Shown here: positions 24,694 through 33,851 of the stretch, one piece after another
Numbering within the stretch: the first letter of the stretch is position 1
Layout of the letters: each line of letters starts with the position of its first letter
Source of the DNA: Congregibacter litoralis KT71
GTDB taxonomy: Bacteria > Pseudomonadota > Gammaproteobacteria > Pseudomonadales > Halieaceae
Length of the DNA: 64,000 nucleotides
Reading direction: 5' to 3'
Assembly (NCBI RefSeq): GCF_000153125.2
Contig: NZ_CM002299.1
Coordinates: 3,608,928 to 3,672,927 of the forward strand
Position numbers and translations under genes: made by a program
The notes under the pieces: generated by a model
Databases searched by the model: none
Seen by the model: the letters and a program-made list of their open reading frames with translations, nothing else
Told to the model about the DNA's origin: nothing

Positions 24694-25836
24694 CTATTCG
24701 AGCGCATCCAAATCAATAATCGCGATCTCGCCACTCCACGAGCCCGCCGCCAAGAGCGGCTTGCTCTTGTGAAAACTGAGACTGCCGACGCGTTTGCGCA
24801 GGTTCACCTCTGCCCGCAAAGTACAGGTCTCGGCATCCCACACTCGCACATAGCCCCAGCGGTCGGTTCCGCCCCCTGTCGCAATCAGGCGCCCCTTTGG
24901 GCTCAGCTTGAGAATGCGAAGTCCGTGTCCGTCCTTGTCGCTGTCAAAGCGGCAGTGCGCAGCGTTTTTCTGAAAATCCCAAACAACGACACGACTCTTG
25001 TATGAACCCAGAACCATACGTTTGCTGTCCGGGGCAAAGCCGAGATGGTTAAATGTGGCGCGCGAGAAATCGATACGCGTCTCCGGCAGCCGTGTTGCTG
25101 CATCATAGATCAGCACCTTCCCACCGGAGCGCGAGTCGCCATCGCCATCACCATCCGCGGAGATTACGAAGCGCGACCCATCGGGTGCGTAGTCGACTGC
25201 GCCAACCCTGATGACGCCGGATTCCCAAACCAGGCGATCAGAAGCCGGGGCTTCAATAACAGCCTGGCGATCCATGACTGACAGCAGTAGTGTTCGATCC
25301 GGCGCGTAGGCCGCGCGGTAGTCAGGCCCCGTCAATTTTCGCAACATCTTGCCGGTCGCTAAGTCGTACGCGGCACCGGAATCTCTTGCGCGACCAAGCA
25401 TCAGGAATTCCGCGTCGTCATCCGATCGCGTGATGTGCACGCTACTGCAGGACTGGCATCGTTCGAAGCGGGTCGCCTGTCTGCCGGACACTGCATCAAT
25501 AAGCAAAACATCACGATTGAGGGCCACCGCTAACACAAGACTCTCTGCAGGAAAAGTCAGTCCGTTCACCGCATCATCAACTTGATGTAGTACCACCGGT
25601 ACTTCGGCGAGATCGTAATCGCCGCTTCCCTCGATGCGATCCGGCTCAACAATAACGCTTAACGACCCGTCCGCAATCGCCACAGAATTCGATTCCGCCT
25701 GTCCCGCGGCGGTAGCGGGATCCTCACTGCACGAAATCATCAGCACGGACATGCACAGCAGGAGGAGCTTTCCAGCTTGCAATGATTGCTTTCCGATAGT
25801 CCGCCAGCTAAACCTGCGGCGCAAAACGATTCTCAT
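24694..25836 (-). CDS. WD40-like beta-propeller lipoprotein
   Basis: A 380-residue lipoprotein: the signal peptide ends in the lipobox LMISC (cysteine about residue 36). The mature part is a seven-bladed-type propeller with repeated blades such as VGAVDYAPDGSRFVISADGD, FNHLGFAPDSKRMVLGSYKS, RVVVWDF, LRILKLSPKGRLIATGGG and GYVRVWDAETCTL. Such propellers are protein-binding scaffolds. It would sit in the periplasm tethered to a membrane. Its ATG overlaps the stop of the gene at 25833-26759 (ATGA), so the two are co-translated. Confidence 0.85.
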   Translation of the reverse strand: MRIVLRRRFSWRTIGKQSLQAGKLLLLCMSVLMISCSEDPATAAGQAESNSVAIADGSLSVIVEPDRIEGSGDYDLAEVPVVLHQVDDAVNGLTFPAESLVLAVALNRDVLLIDAVSGRQATRFERCQSCSSVHITRSDDDAEFLMLGRARDSGAAYDLATGKMLRKLTGPDYRAAYAPDRTLLLSVMDRQAVIEAPASDRLVWESGVIRVGAVDYAPDGSRFVISADGDGDGDSRSGGKVLIYDAATRLPETRIDFSRATFNHLGFAPDSKRMVLGSYKSRVVVWDFQKNAAHCRFDSDKDGHGLRILKLSPKGRLIATGGGTDRWGYVRVWDAETCTLRAEVNLRKRVGSLSFHKSKPLLAAGSWSGEIAIIDLDALE

Positions 25837-26759
25837 TTGGGCGCCGAGATGCAGCTCTCCAGATAGCGCTCGACATTCTGTCTGGGTAGATCTTCAGTTG
25901 CTGCATCGAAATCGCCGCCCGCCTCAACCTCGGTAATCAAACGCGAGACCACAGCTGAAGGCTCTCCGCGCACAATCTGGCGCGAGAAACACTCGCACGC
26001 TTTGGCCGGCCCTTCCTGCGAAAAGCTGAAAACAAAAACCAGGGCGCTGTCTTCGCAAGACGCGGACAGCTTGCGCACCTTCCCGTCCTCAAGACCCTTC
26101 GCCGCACCGATCGCGATACGCGCCGCGACTTCCAGACCACTCATTTCCGGTTTGCTCTCCGACCGGGCGACCGCCGCTTGACCAGCGCCTGCCGATGGCC
26201 AAACGTTCAGTGCATCGGAGCCTTTCGGCTTGAGGTTGAATGTCGGGAAAACGTCATTGGGAATGACGCCGAATGACATCCGATATGGGGCGAACCCTTC
26301 GTCACACGGTGGTGTGTACCTGTCCCGGACCACACCCAGTCCGCTCTTGTAACTCAAAGAACCATTCGTTGGTGCACAAATCACTGAAGGCGCCCATTTC
26401 GTGTCGCCGGCAGCCGTCACATCTTCAAGAATATAGACGGGATTACCGCGCACGCCCTTGTCGTTCACTTGAAGAAAACCGACTGCAATGGTATCGAAAC
26501 CTGTGTGGTTTATATTCTTACAGTCGCGCGGCTCTATCGTGTACCAACCCGAAATTTTCGCCTGCTCACCGCCAAAAAGAGAACTATTGGTCGCGAAGTA
26601 TATGTAACTCAGTTCGATGTCACCCTTGTTGCATACTTCCACCCGGTTGCCGTAGTTCTGAGCAGCCGCGGGAATTGGCAACAGGCAAACGCTCAAAAGG
26701 CAGACAAGCCGGTAAAGGCTCTTGCTACGGGGCGCTTTTCGTGTCGAGTCTTCCAGCAT
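25833..26759 (-). CDS. Exported DUF1036-like protein
   Basis: A 308-residue protein with a signal peptide (YRLVCLLSVCLLPIPAAAQ). Residues about 36-150 match the DUF1036 pattern: NRVEVCNKGDIELSYIYF, ISGWYTIEPRDCKNIN and a PPC-type C-terminal end. DUF1036 proteins are small periplasmic proteins of unknown role. The remaining 140 residues are not recognised. It starts the two-gene unit with the WD40-like lipoprotein. A 93-bp gap separates it from the divergent gene at 26853. Confidence 0.75.
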   Translation of the reverse strand: MLEDSTRKAPRSKSLYRLVCLLSVCLLPIPAAAQNYGNRVEVCNKGDIELSYIYFATNSSLFGGEQAKISGWYTIEPRDCKNINHTGFDTIAVGFLQVNDKGVRGNPVYILEDVTAAGDTKWAPSVICAPTNGSLSYKSGLGVVRDRYTPPCDEGFAPYRMSFGVIPNDVFPTFNLKPKGSDALNVWPSAGAGQAAVARSESKPEMSGLEVAARIAIGAAKGLEDGKVRKLSASCEDSALVFVFSFSQEGPAKACECFSRQIVRGEPSAVVSRLITEVEAGGDFDAATEDLPRQNVERYLESCISAPK

Positions 26760-26852
26760 GGATCACATCGTAGGATCGGGAACATTGAAAGTCACGTCAC
26801 AATTTCGGTTAGTTCAGATTTGCTGCTGCAAATGCACTATACTGATGGTTGA

Positions 26853-27632
26853 ATGATCTCTGACAGACGCATCTTATCGCCAGCTTTGTGGCGCGCAATC
26901 TTTGGCGCCATCATTGCGATCGCGCTGACATCATGTCTTGCGACCACAGACCGACTGGCCGTGTACGAGAAAACAGTGCTCAGCCAGGAACAGGTCGCTG
27001 CGCTGGCCGGCTACTACGGTTGGGTAGGTGAGCAACGGAGTATCGCCAGCATTAGCTTCGCGCCGCGAACCGATAGCTGGCCCTATCGGCCACCCGGGCA
27101 CGCATCAAGCAAAGAGCAACTGGCGTCGGCAAATTTTGCATTCAAGTCCTTGACCGTATTCGACGACGGTGACGCAGCCGTACGCGTCCTGAAAGGCGTT
27201 GCCATTTTCGCGGCCATCCCGGGTACCGAACTCATACTGGCGAGCATTCCTGGCGAAACGCTTCGCTTGAATGATGAGACCGGCAACATGACAACGGCCA
27301 GTGAGCAAAACACCGGGAGCAACCTGTTCTTCGTCCTGAAGCGAGATGGCAGCGAGCTGAGGAATCAATTCTATGCCGATAACGACGAGGCTTTGAGGAC
27401 CGCGGTTGGCGATCCGTCAAAACCGCTGCCCGTCGGCAAGTTACTGGACTACCTGCAGGAACACGCAGAAGAGCGCTTCTTCGCGGCCGATATACCGGCG
27501 TACGCGATGTCCACGCCGCAACAAAAACGACTCTTTGAGCAGGAGATCAACGCGGCATTATCCGAGGACCGGGAAAAAGCGATTCGCGGAGCCGCACCGG
27601 GTGCGCAGCCGCAGAAAGGGCCTGCTCGTTAG
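26853..27632 (+). CDS. Lipoprotein of unknown function
   Basis: A 259-residue protein with a lipobox ending in IAIALTSC (cysteine about residue 29). The mature part includes LSQEQVAALAGYYGWVGEQR and a C-terminal helical region rich in charged residues (FEQEINAALSEDREKAIRG). No known family is recognised. It is divergent from 25833-26759 and its 3' end overlaps the converging lipoprotein gene 27629-28399 by four bases. Confidence 0.75.
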   Translation: MISDRRILSPALWRAIFGAIIAIALTSCLATTDRLAVYEKTVLSQEQVAALAGYYGWVGEQRSIASISFAPRTDSWPYRPPGHASSKEQLASANFAFKSLTVFDDGDAAVRVLKGVAIFAAIPGTELILASIPGETLRLNDETGNMTTASEQNTGSNLFFVLKRDGSELRNQFYADNDEALRTAVGDPSKPLPVGKLLDYLQEHAEERFFAADIPAYAMSTPQQKRLFEQEINAALSEDREKAIRGAAPGAQPQKGPAR

Positions 27633-28399
27633 TCGCCCGGCAGTATAGACGCGTTGGTAATCATCAGGACGGGGACTTCAAAAGCGCTGGCGTTATGCAG
27701 AATGATTTTCGCGATGCCATCGTTTGACGGACGCCACCGACAGATCAGCATGCCATGCCGGCTTGAGTCGCTGCACACCGACGTCTCGTTTTCCTCAACG
27801 ACCCGCAACGTCACACCACTGCTTGCCGGTGCCTCTACATAGACGATCGCGCCGTTGTCGGAGGAGACGCCGACCCGAAAGTGTCTGCTATGTGTTGCTG
27901 CGAGCGTATAGGTTGTCAGCCGCTGACTCTTGAGCGCACCTGTGAAGTTACCCAGTTTGCCGAGATGGCTCAACCGCTGTTCCGGGTCCAGATCAATCGC
28001 CGACAAGATCTGGTCGATCTCCGTCTGCATCTGCGTGTTGTCCGCCGCGACGATCCTCGCCAGGCGTATCATCTCGAGCGTTTTTTCTGACAGACGCGTG
28101 GCCGCCGATTCGGACAGAAAAGTATTCGAAACCTCGAGGCGTTGTAACGCCGCGCGGACCATTGCAGGAGCATCGCCTGCCGCTCGCGCGATCTCGAACG
28201 CCCGCGACGCCTCCTCGAGTACGCTGACAGTGCGGTCGACGAGAGTGCGTTCGCGCTCGTCTCGGGGGCTTTCACCAGTCTTTTCTGCGCTGTGCGAAAC
28301 ACAGCCGGATATAAACGCCGCACAACACAGCAACAGGCCGACTCCTCGCGCCACACGTGGCTCGTTAATGGACGATGTCAATTCAATATCGATGCGCAT
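27629..28399 (-). CDS. Helical lipoprotein of unknown function
   Basis: A 256-residue protein with a lipobox FISGC (cysteine about residue 33). Residues about 45-150 are strongly helical (LVDRTVSVLEEASRAFEIAR, LEVSNTFLSESAATRLSEK), and the C-terminal part is beta-rich (RHFRVGVSSDNGAIVYVEAP, CRWRPSNDGIAKIILHNAS). The family is unknown. It is divergent from the response regulator gene, with only 75 bp between the starts, so both may share a regulatory region. Confidence 0.75.
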   Translation of the reverse strand: MRIDIELTSSINEPRVARGVGLLLCCAAFISGCVSHSAEKTGESPRDERERTLVDRTVSVLEEASRAFEIARAAGDAPAMVRAALQRLEVSNTFLSESAATRLSEKTLEMIRLARIVAADNTQMQTEIDQILSAIDLDPEQRLSHLGKLGNFTGALKSQRLTTYTLAATHSRHFRVGVSSDNGAIVYVEAPASSGVTLRVVEENETSVCSDSSRHGMLICRWRPSNDGIAKIILHNASAFEVPVLMITNASILPGD

Positions 28400-28474
28400 A
28401 ACCGAATAGGTTAGGTCTGAGGCACTTGAATATAGCGTAAACTGCCGCGTCGGTCATCGTTAAAGGAGCGCGCA

Positions 28475-29218
28475 TTGACAGTCGATAGCGAGACACGCGA
28501 AAACGCGGAATCAAAAGCGCTCTCTGGGGTCACCGTGCTGGTTGTCGAGGACGAGAGGTCCGATGCAGAACTGGTACTTCGCCAGATCCAGAGACTGGGC
28601 GGCAGCGGGCTGCATACCGACACGGTGCAGGGTGCGCGCGAATTATTGACTAAACGCAGCATCGACCTCGTGGTGCTTGATCGAATGCTCGCCGGCAGCG
28701 AGCACGGGCTCGATCTTCTGACCTGGTTCGGGGAAATCGAAATGTCGGCCCCGCCCGTCCTGATCGCCAGCCGGCTCGCCACCAGCGACGATCATATTCT
28801 CGGGCTGGAGCTTGGCGCGGATGATTACATCGACAAGCCTTTCGATCCTCGGGAGCTGACCGCGCGAGTAAAGGCTTTGCTGCGACGGGCCGAGGCACAG
28901 CGCTCACCCCTATCCGTTATCGTCTGGGGTCCGCTTGAAGTGCGTTCAATCAACCAGGTTGCACTCTGGCACGGAGAGCGTATTTCGATGAGACCCCAAT
29001 CGTTCGCCGTCCTGAATATGCTGGCAGGCCTCAAGGGCGAGTATCTCAGCCGCGCAAGTCTGTGGCGTGAAGTGTGGAAAAAGAACAAGGCATTACCGCC
29101 CCAGGACACAGTAATCAACACTGAAATTTCCAGGCTGCGGTCAAGCCTCAAAGATTTGCCAAACGGACCCCGAATCATCGCCGAGGAGCTGGGTTTTCGG
29201 CTCGTCATCAAGGAGTGA
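28475..29218 (+). CDS. OmpR/PhoB-family response regulator
   Basis: A 247-residue two-component regulator. The receiver domain (about 18-140) has VLVVEDERSDAELV for the acidic pair, RSIDLVVLDRML with the phosphoacceptor aspartate at residue 69, and YIDKPFDPRELTARVKALL with the conserved lysine. The winged-helix domain follows (about 150-245: RPQSFAVLNMLAGLKGEY, VINTEISRLRSSL, GFRLVIKE). The start is TTG with AAAGGAG 7 nt upstream. It is 7 bp from the histidine kinase gene. Likely targets are the neighbouring exported-protein genes. Confidence 0.92.
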   Translation: MTVDSETRENAESKALSGVTVLVVEDERSDAELVLRQIQRLGGSGLHTDTVQGARELLTKRSIDLVVLDRMLAGSEHGLDLLTWFGEIEMSAPPVLIASRLATSDDHILGLELGADDYIDKPFDPRELTARVKALLRRAEAQRSPLSVIVWGPLEVRSINQVALWHGERISMRPQSFAVLNMLAGLKGEYLSRASLWREVWKKNKALPPQDTVINTEISRLRSSLKDLPNGPRIIAEELGFRLVIKE

Positions 29219-29225
29219 CAAGTAG

Positions 29226-30623
29226 GTGCCAGACGCAAGAAACCTAGCCAAGGTTCGCCGCCCATTGTTTCGACGCGTTCTGGTTGTCAATGTCACATTA
29301 TCGTTTCTTCTGGCAGTCGCTGCAGTCGGCGCTGCCTATCTGGCAGTCGGCAAGGCTGTCGAGGCATCGGCGCGCGCTGACATCGAGGCAGAAATTCGTA
29401 TTCTCGATCAGCACGGTGAGCTGCATCAGGGATTCGGCTATGCCAATGCGATTAGCTTCAGGATTCTTCCGCACGAGGATGCAAAGAATGTCGATTTATC
29501 GGTTCGAGATGAACTGACAGCAAGACCGTCTCTCTCCGTCTATCTGCTGCTGCGCGAGGATCACTCTGCGGTGGTCGGCAATCTTTCAGGCTGGCCCGCC
29601 AATACGCCCTACACGGAAGGGTGGCTAAGGTTCGATGGGTCTGACGCGGGTGCCGCACCGGGCGCTATTATCGCGAAGGTCAAGGGCGTGCACGGAAACC
29701 GCTTTACTCTGGTTGTAGGACGCCGACTGGCCACCTACGACGCGCTCTACCAAAGCTTTATTCCGACAATGATCATTATCGCGATCGCGATGGCTGCGCT
29801 TTCAACGCTGATCATCGGCGCGCTGGCGCGCCGTTTTGGCGCTCGGGTCAATGTATTGAATGCTGTCTTCGCGAAGGTTCGTAGCGGTGCAGTCAATAAC
29901 CGGGTGCCCTCGAACGAAGTCGAGCGAGACGACGAACTCGGCGCCCTGGCTACCGAGATCAATACGGCGCTGGATGAAATTTCTCGATTAATGACGGGAC
30001 TGGATGCCGTAAGTCAAACTGCAGCGCATGAACTCAACAAGGAAGTGGGCCGACTGCGGGAACTTGCGATCAGCGCCGGGAATGAGCAGATCCGGAAAGC
30101 AGCGGACGCTTTGCTAGCACTACTCAGTGAAATACTCGAGTTGGCAAGAATCGACTCGGCGCTAGGATTTGCGATGCAGCATGTCGACCTCGGGGATTCT
30201 GTCATGGAGGCCGTCACGTTGTATCAGGATTCGTACGACGAGAAGGGTGTCGCATTGAGCGTGTCGCTGCTGAAGACCCCCGCAACGATATTGGGCCGTG
30301 CACCCTTGCTAACTAATCTCGTTGCCAATCTTCTGAGCAATGCACTGAAACATACGCCTCCCAGCGGTAGCGTCTCGGTAACAGTTTCCCGTGATGCAGG
30401 CTCGGTCACCTTGTGCGTCGCCGACACCGGACCGGGCGCGGACAGTGAGAGCGTCTCTGAGCTGGTTGCACGCGGCGCAACCGGCCCCGTTGCGGGCTAC
30501 GGGTTCGGATTGCGCTTCGTTCAGGCCGTCGCTATTCGGCACGGCGCGCGCGTTACACTCAAAAACGGACAGCAGGGTCTGAGCGTGTTTATCGTATTTC
30601 CTGCCACGCAGACTCGAGCCTGA
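29226..30623 (+). CDS. Sensor histidine kinase with an unusual H box
   Basis: A 465-residue inner-membrane kinase. Transmembrane helices at about 18-40 and 180-200 bracket a periplasmic sensor of about 140 residues. Then come HAMP, the dimerisation helix with H268 in SQTAAHELNKEVGRLREL, the N box LVANLLSNALKHTPP, and G boxes VADTGPGAD and GYGFGLRFVQ. The common H-E-L/F-R-T/N-P-L pattern is changed to HELNKEVGRL. It starts at GTG and partners with the upstream regulator. The ligand is unknown, but the sensed compartment is the periplasm, which fits its exported neighbours. Confidence 0.9.
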   Translation: MPDARNLAKVRRPLFRRVLVVNVTLSFLLAVAAVGAAYLAVGKAVEASARADIEAEIRILDQHGELHQGFGYANAISFRILPHEDAKNVDLSVRDELTARPSLSVYLLLREDHSAVVGNLSGWPANTPYTEGWLRFDGSDAGAAPGAIIAKVKGVHGNRFTLVVGRRLATYDALYQSFIPTMIIIAIAMAALSTLIIGALARRFGARVNVLNAVFAKVRSGAVNNRVPSNEVERDDELGALATEINTALDEISRLMTGLDAVSQTAAHELNKEVGRLRELAISAGNEQIRKAADALLALLSEILELARIDSALGFAMQHVDLGDSVMEAVTLYQDSYDEKGVALSVSLLKTPATILGRAPLLTNLVANLLSNALKHTPPSGSVSVTVSRDAGSVTLCVADTGPGADSESVSELVARGATGPVAGYGFGLRFVQAVAIRHGARVTLKNGQQGLSVFIVFPATQTRA

Positions 30624-30656
30624 TGCGTCGTGCGGCTGGATTCCGGTTGAGACATC

Positions 30657-30815
30657 ATGAATAGACGAAAAGACACGAAGCCAAATCGATTGGCAGTCTG
30701 GGGCCACTCCATGCTGAACAAGTTATCGGGTCGCAGCAGGACGCAGCGCAAGCGCGAGGCCAGCAAGAAACGCCGCGCTGCGTTAAAGCGTGAGCTGGAC
30801 CGTGAACGCGAATAG
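30657..30815 (+). CDS. Possible small basic protein
   Basis: An open frame of 52 residues starting MNRRKDTKPNRLAVWGHSML and ending REASKKRRAALKRELDRERE. It is highly basic, which is common for small nucleic-acid-binding proteins but also easily produced by chance in GC-rich DNA. It lies 34 bp after the kinase gene in the same direction, with no strong ribosome-binding site. The rest of the interval up to 30914 is empty. Confidence 0.35.
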   Translation: MNRRKDTKPNRLAVWGHSMLNKLSGRSRTQRKREASKKRRAALKRELDRERE

Positions 30816-30914
30816 ACCATCAAGCATCTCAAGCGACATTGTCGCAATACAGTCGGGTGTTGTCGGCGATCAGAGGAAACAAATAACCAGAAACAGGCGG
30901 GTAGAGATTTCGAC

Positions 30915-33272
30915 ATGAGCAAACAAATCGTTCGAATATTAGGTCTGGGTATCATGCTGCTCGTCGGCTCAGCCCTCCCGGCCGTGGCGCAGACACCCGC
31001 ATTTCCGCCAGCGGCGAACATTGCCGGCGACTGGGACGGAATTTTTCAGTGTGATGGCTATACGAATCAATTCTCGATAGAACTGCAAAGCAGTGATCAG
31101 CGCCGTCTTTCGGGCTCGATGCAACGCAGCATCCTTGGGCCTACGTTCAGGAAACACCAGCAACCCTATGAGAAATCGCTGCAGGTCATCGGTCAGTACG
31201 ACAGCCGGACCGGCACCATTGCGCTGGGTACAGGACAGGGCCGGGCTCAGGAAATCCAGATGCAGGGCATTGTGTCTCCGACAGGTGAGCGCATGACCGG
31301 GACAGTGAAGTGGTCGCTCGGCCGCGGCTGCAGCAGCGTTGTGATGGGCAAACGTTTCTCACGCGAAGTGTCGTCGATTCTCGAGCGCGCCAAACCAACG
31401 CTGTATCGGCCGAAAGTTGACCCGCGCGCCAATTGCGACAACAGGATCGTTGAGTGGATCAGCCAACCGCTTGGCTATGACCAGTACTCCTACCAGCTGC
31501 GCGGTGCGGCCGGCTATGCAAGCCTTGCGCTGTTTGAAGACAGCCGCTTCGAACCATTCTTTGGCAAACCCTACAGCAAGATGTCCAAGCGCGATCTTAC
31601 GAAACTCGAGAACCAGATTGCGCGGCCCTGTTGGGGCGCACTGCAGGCTATCGGCGGGGACGCAAAAACAGCTACCGGTGTATTGAGTGTCGTGCGCCAA
31701 TTGCCCGGCAGCAACGTCAATGTCGCGTTGTACCCTTACGCTCGCGCCATTGCCCGCGCCTGGCAAGACCATTCGATTGCATCGGCTGATCCGGCAAACA
31801 GCCAGCAGGTCGGCCAGTTCACTAACGCGGCGCGGCTGTTTACTCAGGTCCTGTGGCCCGAAGGAGACTTCAGTTTCAGCGAACAGCTGGCCAACAAGAA
31901 ATCCAACACCGGTACACAGCGCATGAATGCGGCACTCAAGGAACTGCTCAGTGAGCCATCGCCGACGTTTGACGCGTTGGAGCGGATCGCGGCGTTCGAA
32001 CTACGCATCGTTGTCGGTAGTGCCAGCGCGATGGAATCGCCAAACCGCGTTACCCGCCGCAGCCGTTCAGAGCAGGCGGCGGCCAGCCAGGCGTTGCAAG
32101 CGGCACGCGCAGAGGCGCGAGCCGAGTATGTGGTCACCGCAGAAGCGGCGAGCGCGGCGGGCGCATCAATTCGCAGCTACCTCAACCGACACGCTGCTGA
32201 CGCTGCGACCGCGTATGCCAGTGAGCAGGTGACGGTGCAACAAGCGCGCGACAATCTCGCGAGTATTGGCCGCCGGAGCGACAGCCGACTGCGCGCCTAT
32301 CTCGAACCGGGTGTGATGCGACAGGTTGACGCTATTTTCTCGTCACAACGAAACCAACTGGCCAACCAGTTCGCCGTGACAGAGAAAAGCATGTATGCCC
32401 TGCTGAGGGCGACAACGCCAAAGGACCTCGCCGGCCTGAAGTCGCTGAATGCGTTTGACCAAGTACTGCGAAAAAAATACGGCGAGCTGTTCATGCTGAA
32501 TGCATTTTCCGCGCTGCGAGCGGCCGCAGCCACAGATCGCCAGCGCATACTGTCAAGCCAGCAACAGATACTGATCGGACAGATCCGGCAGTCTGACACG
32601 GTCAGCGCAATGCAAGATATTGTCGACACCACGGTACTGGCCGTCGACAGACAAAGCGGCGCGTTCGAGCCAATCCAGAGAGCCTTGACCGCGAGGCGTC
32701 AGGAACTCGCACCATTCACCGGTTATCCCGGTGCCGATTTTCTCAATGCCGTCTATGCCGGTGATGTGCGGACGATCGATGCCATTGATACGGAGTACCG
32801 AAATCAATTCAAGCGGTCATTGAGCGAGCTTGGTGGCGCCGGTGTCTTCGATAATTTCTACCGCTACGCCATTGACCAGATACGACTGATCGACCCGGTA
32901 ATGGCCGTGTACTTGTTGAACTATCAGAAAAATTACAAGCGGTGCCTGCGCATCGATGCCGCCGCCTTTACTGTCACGCGCACAGTTCCAACCACAGTCA
33001 CGACGAACCTTCTCGGCGTTGAAATAGCGCGCAGCGAAGGCTACACAATCAACGACGATTTTCTGGTTAATAAAGATTTCGAGTCTGCGTTCCGGCGCGT
33101 CGGCAAGATGCAGCCGACCAACTTCCTTGCCAAGCTGGTCGACCAGTATATGAGCAACGGCGGCATCACCGCAGTCACTGATGGCACGCGCCGAATGATG
33201 CGCGAGCAGGCGTGCGATGGCGAGGTCGTTGAGCGGATGGAAGAGCGCATGCGCGCGGCGTTGTTTCGTTAG
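30915..33272 (+). CDS. Large exported protein of unknown function
   Basis: A 785-residue protein with a signal peptide (VRILGLGIMLLVGSALPAVA) and a mature start at AQTPAFP. Residues about 38-150 look like a small beta-barrel (IAGDWDGIFQCDGYTNQFSI, MTGTVKWSLGRGCSSVVMG) with two cysteines. The remaining 600 residues are helical and alanine-rich, with coiled-coil-like stretches (RSRSEQAAASQALQAARAEA). The two-domain layout suggests an envelope or surface scaffold. The family is not recognised. It ends 387 bp before the IS91 copy; 33273-33659 shows no clear gene. Confidence 0.8.
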   Translation: MSKQIVRILGLGIMLLVGSALPAVAQTPAFPPAANIAGDWDGIFQCDGYTNQFSIELQSSDQRRLSGSMQRSILGPTFRKHQQPYEKSLQVIGQYDSRTGTIALGTGQGRAQEIQMQGIVSPTGERMTGTVKWSLGRGCSSVVMGKRFSREVSSILERAKPTLYRPKVDPRANCDNRIVEWISQPLGYDQYSYQLRGAAGYASLALFEDSRFEPFFGKPYSKMSKRDLTKLENQIARPCWGALQAIGGDAKTATGVLSVVRQLPGSNVNVALYPYARAIARAWQDHSIASADPANSQQVGQFTNAARLFTQVLWPEGDFSFSEQLANKKSNTGTQRMNAALKELLSEPSPTFDALERIAAFELRIVVGSASAMESPNRVTRRSRSEQAAASQALQAARAEARAEYVVTAEAASAAGASIRSYLNRHAADAATAYASEQVTVQQARDNLASIGRRSDSRLRAYLEPGVMRQVDAIFSSQRNQLANQFAVTEKSMYALLRATTPKDLAGLKSLNAFDQVLRKKYGELFMLNAFSALRAAAATDRQRILSSQQQILIGQIRQSDTVSAMQDIVDTTVLAVDRQSGAFEPIQRALTARRQELAPFTGYPGADFLNAVYAGDVRTIDAIDTEYRNQFKRSLSELGGAGVFDNFYRYAIDQIRLIDPVMAVYLLNYQKNYKRCLRIDAAAFTVTRTVPTTVTTNLLGVEIARSEGYTINDDFLVNKDFESAFRRVGKMQPTNFLAKLVDQYMSNGGITAVTDGTRRMMREQACDGEVVERMEERMRAALFR

Positions 33273-33851
33273 CGCCAGTGATTCGTTCTTCCGCTCACAA
33301 GCGACTACCGGCGCCTCAAATCCCCATTGCAGCTTTGCTTCGCCCTGATGTTGCCAAAAACTTTCGTTGCGACCGACGTAGCGAGTGCCGCGGGCACTAA
33401 CTCCCTGAAACATCAAAGACACGCTGTCAGCGCGTTCTGCGATCAGAACCGGCGGATCGGAGTCGAAGCAGGAGACAACAAGCTCGTGGCTGGGACGAAC
33501 TGAGCGCGCTCTGGAATGCTGGTCTATCGCTACTTGTCTACCAGCGCTTTCCGCGAGTGAAACGGGAGCGCTTTATGACGGAGACGATTCGCCGGTTTGA
33601 ACAGGAGCTCTCTGGCGCGGCGGTTACAGCGTTCCGGACGCCGAATGTCGCGTTGGGTCTAGGACGGATAAAAGCCCTATCGGGAGTAGACATCCTCGCT
33701 GATTGTGCTGACCGCACCTGCAGACCTGTCGAAGTTTCCATCTATTGACCCGAAAACCCTGTTCGCGGTGTTGGAAATGCCATTCCTATCCGGTCAATTC
33801 TGAACGAACGCGCGCAACCGCTCGTGCCGTGCCGTTTCCCTGGCGTCCTTG

